A stretch of 64,000 bases of DNA from Eupeodes corollae (lineage: Eukaryota > Arthropoda > Insecta > Diptera > Syrphidae), in the NCBI RefSeq assembly GCF_945859685.1, contig NC_079148.1:29337946-29401945 (forward strand). Reading direction: 5' to 3'. The notes under the pieces are model-generated. The model made no database searches. It was not told the DNA's origin and was given only the letters and a program-made list of their open reading frames with translations. How positions within the stretch are numbered: the stretch's first letter is position 1; every line of letters begins with the position of its first letter. The position numbers were made by a program, and so were the translations under genes. Of this stretch, positions 58,979 to 64,000 are shown in pieces.

Positions 58979-61632
58979 TCTTAATATATATAATTCTTTT
59001 TTGAGTGTGTATGTCACTGAACTTCTCTTAAACGACTGGATCGATTTTGATGAAATTTTTTGTGTGTGTTCAAGGAGATCTGAGAATGGTTTAAATTCAC
59101 AATTTTATCCGCTGGAAAATGTTTTTTTAATTAATTTTTAATTTATTAGTAGTTGTTGATTTTGGAATGTTTTACATTGGAAAATGTGTTTACTTTATAG
59201 AAGAAACTGCACTACAACCGGCTTTGACGGCTCCAAAAACAACTCTTACTCAATTTTTTAACCTTTGTAGTCGACAAGATACTGTTGGTCAATTCGCAAG
59301 GACGTTGATGTACCTACACTGATGTGCCTAAATTTTGTACATGGAATAAGCAATCAAAGAATTCGGAAAGGGGGAAACGAGGCATTCCAGTACCAGGATT
59401 CGCTGATATATTTATGACAAAAACTTTAGATCGATTATATACAGTTCATCCTAAGCAACGCGAATGTTTTTTGTTTGTGTTTATTACTGGTTAACGTCCC
59501 TGGACCGACGTCCTTCCAATATTTGCGAAAAGCCAATGGTACTTCATACGACTCTTTCTTCGATGCGTGTCGTGAGTTACATTTATTGGAGGATGATAAC
59601 CATTGGAATTTCACACTTGCAGATGCAGCACTGAGCTCATCTCCACAACAAATTCGTCAATTATTTTCAATAATATTAACAACGTGTTTTCCGTCTGATG
59701 CATCGGCTCTGTGGAACAAATATTATAAAGACTCAATGAGTGAGGATATTTTGCATCGGACTAGAATTACTAATCAAAATCTTAATATTGAATTCTCCGC
59801 CGAAATATACAACGAGTCATTAATAATGATTGAGGATATTTGTATTCTTATTTCAAACATGCCGCTCATCCATTTTGGAATCCCAGCGCCGAATCGCCCA
59901 GCAGTAGACATCATCAACAGCGATGTTCAACGTGAACACCAGTTCGATAAGACTTCTTTGGCTACTTTGGTTGCGGGAAATGAACAATTGCTTACTGCTG
60001 AAAAACCAAATGTATCAAATTAACGTTTCAATTGCAGCACAACAAGGTGGATTCTTTTTTTTAGACGCTCCAGGTGGCACTGGTAAAACATTTCTTATCG
60101 CACTGATACTTGCGCGGATTTTATCTCAAAATCATATTGCATTGGCCATTGCATCATCAGGCATTGCAGCAACGTTACTTGGTGGTGGACGGACTTCGCA
60201 TTCAGCACTTAAATTACCTTTGAACGTTCATACAAATCCCGAAGCAATGTTTAACATAAAGAAGCATTCAGGCATGGCTGAAGTTTTGAGAAAATGTAAA
60301 ATTATTATCTGGGATGAATGTACAATGGCCCACAAGCATTCGCTTGAAGCTCTCGACAGGTCCCTAAAAGATATCAAAAATAATGCTCGGCTTTTCGGTG
60401 GTGCTCTACTGCTGCTGTCTGGTGATTTCAGACAAACAGTCATTCCACGCGTGACATATGCAGACGAAATAAACGCATGTTTGAAAGAATCTTATCTATG
60501 GCCAAGTGTCACTAAATTATGCCTTACCATTAATATATGCGTTCGACTTCAAAATGATCCATTAGCGTCAGGATTTTCTGAACAATTGTTAGACATTGGC
60601 AACGGTAAAATTCAATTGTATGAAGATACACAATATATTCGACTTCCAGAGAATTTTTGCAACATGGTGGCTACCAAAGATGAGTTAATAACAAGTATCT
60701 TTCCAGATTTAAGACATAATTATACTAATCATGAATGGCTGCGAGAGCGAGCTATTTTAGCCTCAAAAAATTTAGATGTTGACGCCATCAATTTTAAAAT
60801 ACAACAGTCATTGCCTGGTGATGAAATTACATTTAAACCGATTGACACTGTTGTTGATCCTGACGAAGTTGTCAACTATCCTGTAGAGTTTCTAAATTCA
60901 CTAGATTTACCTGGAATAACACCACATAATTTGCGACTGAAAATTGGCTCACCTATAATTTTGCTTCGAAATTTAAATGCCCCAAAATTGTGTAATGGCA
61001 CGCGATTAGTTGTGAAAAAAATCATGGGCAACATTCTTGAAGCCACTATTTTGAGTGGAAAATTTCAAGGTGAAGTTGTACTTTTACCACGGATCCCAAT
61101 GATTCCTTCAGATTCGCCTATACCATTCAAACGTTTACAATTTCCAATCCGCTTGGCATATGCTATGACTATAAATAAGTCACAAGGCCAAACAATGACA
61201 ATTTGTGGCTTAGATTTAGACAACCCATGTTTGTCTCACGGCCAATTATATGTTGCGTGTTCCAGAGTTGGAAAACCATCGAATTTATTTATTAATACAC
61301 CTTAGGGTTTAACCAAAAATATTGTACATCCAATGGCATTACGATAAATTAAGTTTTTGTACATAAAAAAATATATTTTTTGAATAAAATAGTTTGAGTG
61401 TAAGCTTTTTTACCATTAATTAAAACAAGTTGAAGATTTCATTACACATACTCACACGCTATCGATTGGTCTAATTATAATAAATTTACATGTAATGACG
61501 TTAGATATTGTCATAACATTTAAATAATAATTTTCATCAAAATGGTCCAGAATGTTTTAGCTTATTAAAAAAAAGTTTAAAATTTTAAAATCAAAGACGT
61601 ATAGACAGGACAACGTCTGTCGGATCCGCTAG
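58979..61632 (+). mobile_element. Helitron, 2654 bp, helicase-only
   Basis: The 5' end is TC (58979) after an A. The 3' end is CTAG (61629-61632) before a T, i.e. insertion between A and T as Helitrons do, without target duplication. A small hairpin GACAG-GACAACGT-CTGTC precedes the 3' end (61604-61621) by about 11 bp including GGATCCG, the expected arrangement. The 5' region (GTATGTCACTGAACTTCTCTTAAACGACTGGATCGATTTTGATGAAATTTTTTGTGTG) has no frame. Only the C-terminal helicase is encoded; the Rep endonuclease needed for rolling-circle transposition is missing. Confidence 0.88.
59199..61305 (+). pseudogene. Helitron Pif1-like helicase, two frameshifts
   Basis: Superfamily 1B DNA helicase domain of a Helitron Rep/Hel protein. 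It begins in the inter-domain part (TALQPALTAPKTTLTQFFNL, RGIPVPGFADIFMTKTLDRL) with a shift at the T-run near 59470. From 59475 a frame is open through VNVPGPTSFQYLRKANGTSY and AEIYNESLIMIEDICILISN, with a second shift in GAAAAA near 60000. The 460-codon frame ending at 61305 carries DAPGGTGKT (Walker A, 60067-60093), KIIIWDEC (Walker B), LLLLSGDFRQTVIPRV (motif III), RLRLQNDP-like, GSPIILLRNL, AMTINKSQGQT (motif V) and LYVACSRVGKPSNL (motif VI). All helicase motifs are intact in this part. A full Rep/Hel is usually 1300-1500 residues, so more than half is missing. Confidence 0.92.
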
Positions 61633-61875
61633 TAGTTTTATAAATGCTCTTGTGAAATATCGGATTGTATTCTTCCCCACAACCAATTCTACCTTAATAA
61701 CCTTACTTCGAGGAATTCTCATCAGTTAACCCTTGAGTCCAATTTCGGACGTACTTATAAGAATAGGGTTTCTTTCTTAAGCCGCACTACACGAATGTGC
61801 AACGCTTTACCAAGATAAGTATTTTCCACTGGTTACAATGTACATTGCAAGGATATTCATATAACACCTTGAGTG
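61633..61875 (+). pseudogene. non-LTR retrotransposon, family C, right half
   Basis: Continuation of 57735-58978 after the Helitron, in the same frame. FYKCSCEISDCILPHNQFYL and RTYKNRVSFLSRTTRMCNAL run without a stop for about 58 codons, then VFSTGYNVHCKDIHI with a break. This is the usual 3' end of the family (SRTxRMWNxLPxxVFPxxYN). The insertion therefore split one retrotransposon copy. The end is close to 61875, where a mariner relic follows. Confidence 0.8.
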
Positions 61876-62130
61876 CGCAAACAATAACACAGGTCCCATC
61901 ATACTGGCAAGCGCCGGTCCAAATAGTGACAAGTTGGGAATAGACAGGCTTTTCAACAATCATTCCTTGATTTTCCGAGTCCCAATTCCATTTCGCAGTG
62001 AAAATGGGCCTCAATTGATTTGTCGATGAAAATTCTGAACAATTCTACTCAATTCAAGGACTTAAGCAGCGAAGATCGTTGTTAGGTACTTCTGATCGAC
62101 CGGCTTGAATGTAAGTTTTTATACAAAATA
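61876..62130 (-). pseudogene. mariner-like transposase fragment
   Basis: On the minus strand: PIFTAKWNWDSENQGMIVEK, PVYSQLVTIWTGA. This corresponds to the region after the first catalytic Asp of mariner transposases (in the complete copy: CGIWGSENPHVTVEKQMHPQ, RVTVWCGFW). Upstream a broken LKPxDH-like block can be guessed. No termini, no catalytic residues preserved. It may derive from a different mariner lineage than 16731-18034. Confidence 0.6.
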
Positions 62131-63540
62131 CATTGTGGTACGAGAAATTAAAAATCTGGTGTTTCATCAACACAATATTCTTAGTTGCTCTGAGAAAACA
62201 GTGCAAACTTGTCCCGATATACAGCTAAGATTTTCATGACCAAAAAGTGATTTAGCTTCCCGAATTGGGACTGCAAAATTGTCAGCATTTTTGAAGCGAA
62301 TTCTTATAACTAAAATGCATTTTTAAAGCAAGAATTGTTGAATTTGAAGTAACGTGGTCGTTTTTACTTGTAAAACGTTAAAATATGTCAGCTTCAAAAG
62401 TGATGGCTGCCCAAATACGAGTAGAAGGCTATTCAAAATAAAACCTCTAATTGGAATACAACTTACAACTTTTTCACTCCGTAAGTCGATATTGTATTTC
62501 TCAATAAATTAAGTAGATATGCTACTACCAATAGTGTGAAAGTGCAAGTTGTTCATTTTGTTTGCCTTAAGGCAACACATTTCATGCAAGGATATCTCAA
62601 TTCTTAGCTCAATAAGTCAATCCCAACTTTTTAGAACGAAGAAAGTTGAACAGGTTGGCTGACTGTCGTACACCTTTAAAATTCAAACAACATCCCAACA
62701 GAATATAATTTCTTAATTAGGTTCAATAAGTGTTTCGCTGTATGCTTCTTGTTGATCACACAATACCGACAATACCTACTGCGCATCAAAGATAAAAACT
62801 TTACAAAAACTTGTATGCCCGGCCGGCTTGCTTTAATCAAATTCCAATGCGATCTGATCAAAGTGCAAGAACTCAAGACTCACGAGTACCCCCATCCTCA
62901 TCATCATCATGCCATCTATACAGAAGTGTAATTTCAATTATTGCTCATTGGATTGCTTAAGGGAGAGAAAAGAGTTGAACACAAGAACGTCAAGATAAAT
63001 TTAAGAAATTTGTAAAGGAGAGCAGTTTTTGAAGTTTTTAGGTGACCCAAAACTTTTTCAGTTTTTAACTACTTACTCTAAGTTATTTAACTTTTATCAG
63101 TTAGACCTTTATTTCTGTGAAATCAAATAATTTTAATGTCCGAATTTAAAGCTCATATTAAATAAAAAATCCAAGATAAGATATTCAGCTGCCAAAGCAG
63201 GTTTTGTTGGTTCAAAGCAAGAGATTTATGAGTAGATAGGAGCTTCGGTGTTCTTCCAGCTCGCACCAGACGCATCGTTTAAGTAGGCTGGTAGGACATG
63301 CATAAATATATGTAAATCTTGGATCAAAACGTGTTCGGGCATTAAAAATTATTATTTAACATACTTACGACTAGGTGTACCTATACTATACCTTATAGAT
63401 AAAGTTATACTCGTAGGGTTGGATTCCTTTAGGAATGAAAGTGAATATAAGATAGTTGATGGCGCATGCCAACTTTATGGTGGCATCAGTAGTTCTATGC
63501 GGTGGAGACACCTGGTCTATGAAGAAGAAGAAGTCAATTA
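62131..63540. other. intergenic DNA, possible RTE 3' scrap at its end
   Basis: Nothing recognised from 62131 to about 63400. At 63490-63535 GCGGTGGAGACACCTGGTCTATGAAGAAGAAGAAG reads RWRHLVYEEEE and has a (GAA)n tail, reminiscent of the 3' terminus of RTE-like elements, but it is too short to be sure. Confidence 0.35.
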
Positions 63541-64000
63541 ATTGACAGCCCGTATGCATGTGCACAGCACAGCACAGTACCAGCCGCGATCATTAGCAGT
63601 CATAAACTAAAGAATAATTGAGCAGAAGCTGTCACAATGTCTCAATATTTATTCTGAAAGCAAGCCACGCGCACCGCGTCGAGCCGCTGCTGCGCCACTG
63701 CGCTGCGAGGTCCTAGTCGGCCGGTTTGTCTGTTTTATAATCCGCCACCAGGTAAACACAAAAGATTAAGAAAAAACGAAGAAAACATTATTGACCTTGA
63801 GACATTCACATTGCATTAATTTCTTGTGATTTGGTTTTTATTTCTTATGCTTTAATTGAATAGGTATACGAAGTCGTATAAATCGAGCGCATGGAGTCCG
63901 TCTCGGTGGCCGCGGCATCAGAAGAAATAAAACTATACCACCATGAACTATGTACGAGTATATAATCGAGATTGCAGACCGGAAAGACCAACTTTTGCGG
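63541..64000. other. GC-rich patch, possible host exon or promoter
   Basis: The segment 63660-63750 is much more GC-rich than anything nearby (CACGCGCACCGCGTCGAGCCGCTGCTGCGCCACTGCGC) and ends with CCACCAG|GTAAAC, a good splice-donor match at 63751/63752. A 24-codon frame starts at ATG 63891 (MESVSVAAASEEIKLYHHEL) and ends at 63965. Either could belong to a host transcript leaving the window to the right. No family match. Confidence 0.25.

Noticed and set aside
59475..61305. Host Pif1 helicase gene
   Set aside because: It lies between Helitron termini, lacks the host Pif1 N-terminus, has two frameshifts, and is matched by a second decayed copy at 50880-51650.

Overview
The window looks like nuclear DNA of an insect, most probably a fly. 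It is strongly AT-rich and has no operon-like gene packing. I found no intact host protein gene, no tRNA or rRNA gene and no CRISPR array. Almost everything recognisable is transposable-element debris. The dipteran assignment is an inference. It rests on a mariner of the DD41D (rosa-like) class, first described from a tephritid fly, on short ~64 bp intron structure inside a pogo-like transposase, and on the mixture of RTE-like, jockey-like, CR1-like and RNase H-bearing non-LTR elements with Helitrons.

The dominant component is an interspersed repeat that I cannot assign to a known class, here called the HST element (head, satellite, tail). It has a conserved ~60 bp head containing GAGGCTGGGATGCGACCC, a body of degenerate ~173 bp tandem units, and a ~200 bp tail with ACGTACGT-like runs that ends in a perfect short hairpin (AACTTCC-loop-GGAAGTT). 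Nine loci carry all or part of it: 1-317(-), 3775-5480, 10711-12775, 21681-23750, 26664-27773, 28079-30012, 46042-46160, 46359-46655 and 48978-50094(-). Four of these are interrupted by other transposons: a mariner relic, a TA-flanked MITE, a target-site-duplicated RTE fragment and a larger RTE copy.

Layout from left to right: 0-8 kb HST copies plus a decayed mariner; 8.1-9.7 kb a 5'-truncated RNase H-bearing non-LTR element; 10.7-12.8 kb HST with a nested 470 bp MITE; 15.7-19.5 kb a SINE relic, a second RNase H-element relic, a complete 1304 bp mariner with TA duplication (transposase broken by two stop codons), and a jockey-type ORF1/ORF2 fragment; 21.7-30 kb three HST copies with RTE insertions; 33-41.4 kb several non-LTR relics of two further families and a strong 20 bp-arm hairpin; 43-45.4 kb a 2475 bp pogo-like transposon whose catalytic core is deleted; 46-51.7 kb HST copies, a Harbinger transposase relic, a full-length SINE with target-site duplication and a Helitron helicase relic; 54.2-55.5 kb another RTE relic; 57.7-62.1 kb a non-LTR element cut in frame by a 2654 bp Helitron with recognisable termini, followed by a mariner relic. 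The intervening stretches are AT-rich and I see nothing definite in them. A few GC-richer patches (about 36.7-37.9, 42.1-42.3 and 63.65-63.93 kb) are the only places where host exons or promoters might hide.

The elements do not work together as a pathway. What links them is nesting, which gives a relative age order: HST copies and non-LTR relics are old hosts, while the MITE, the short RTE insertion, the SINE and the Helitron arrived later.
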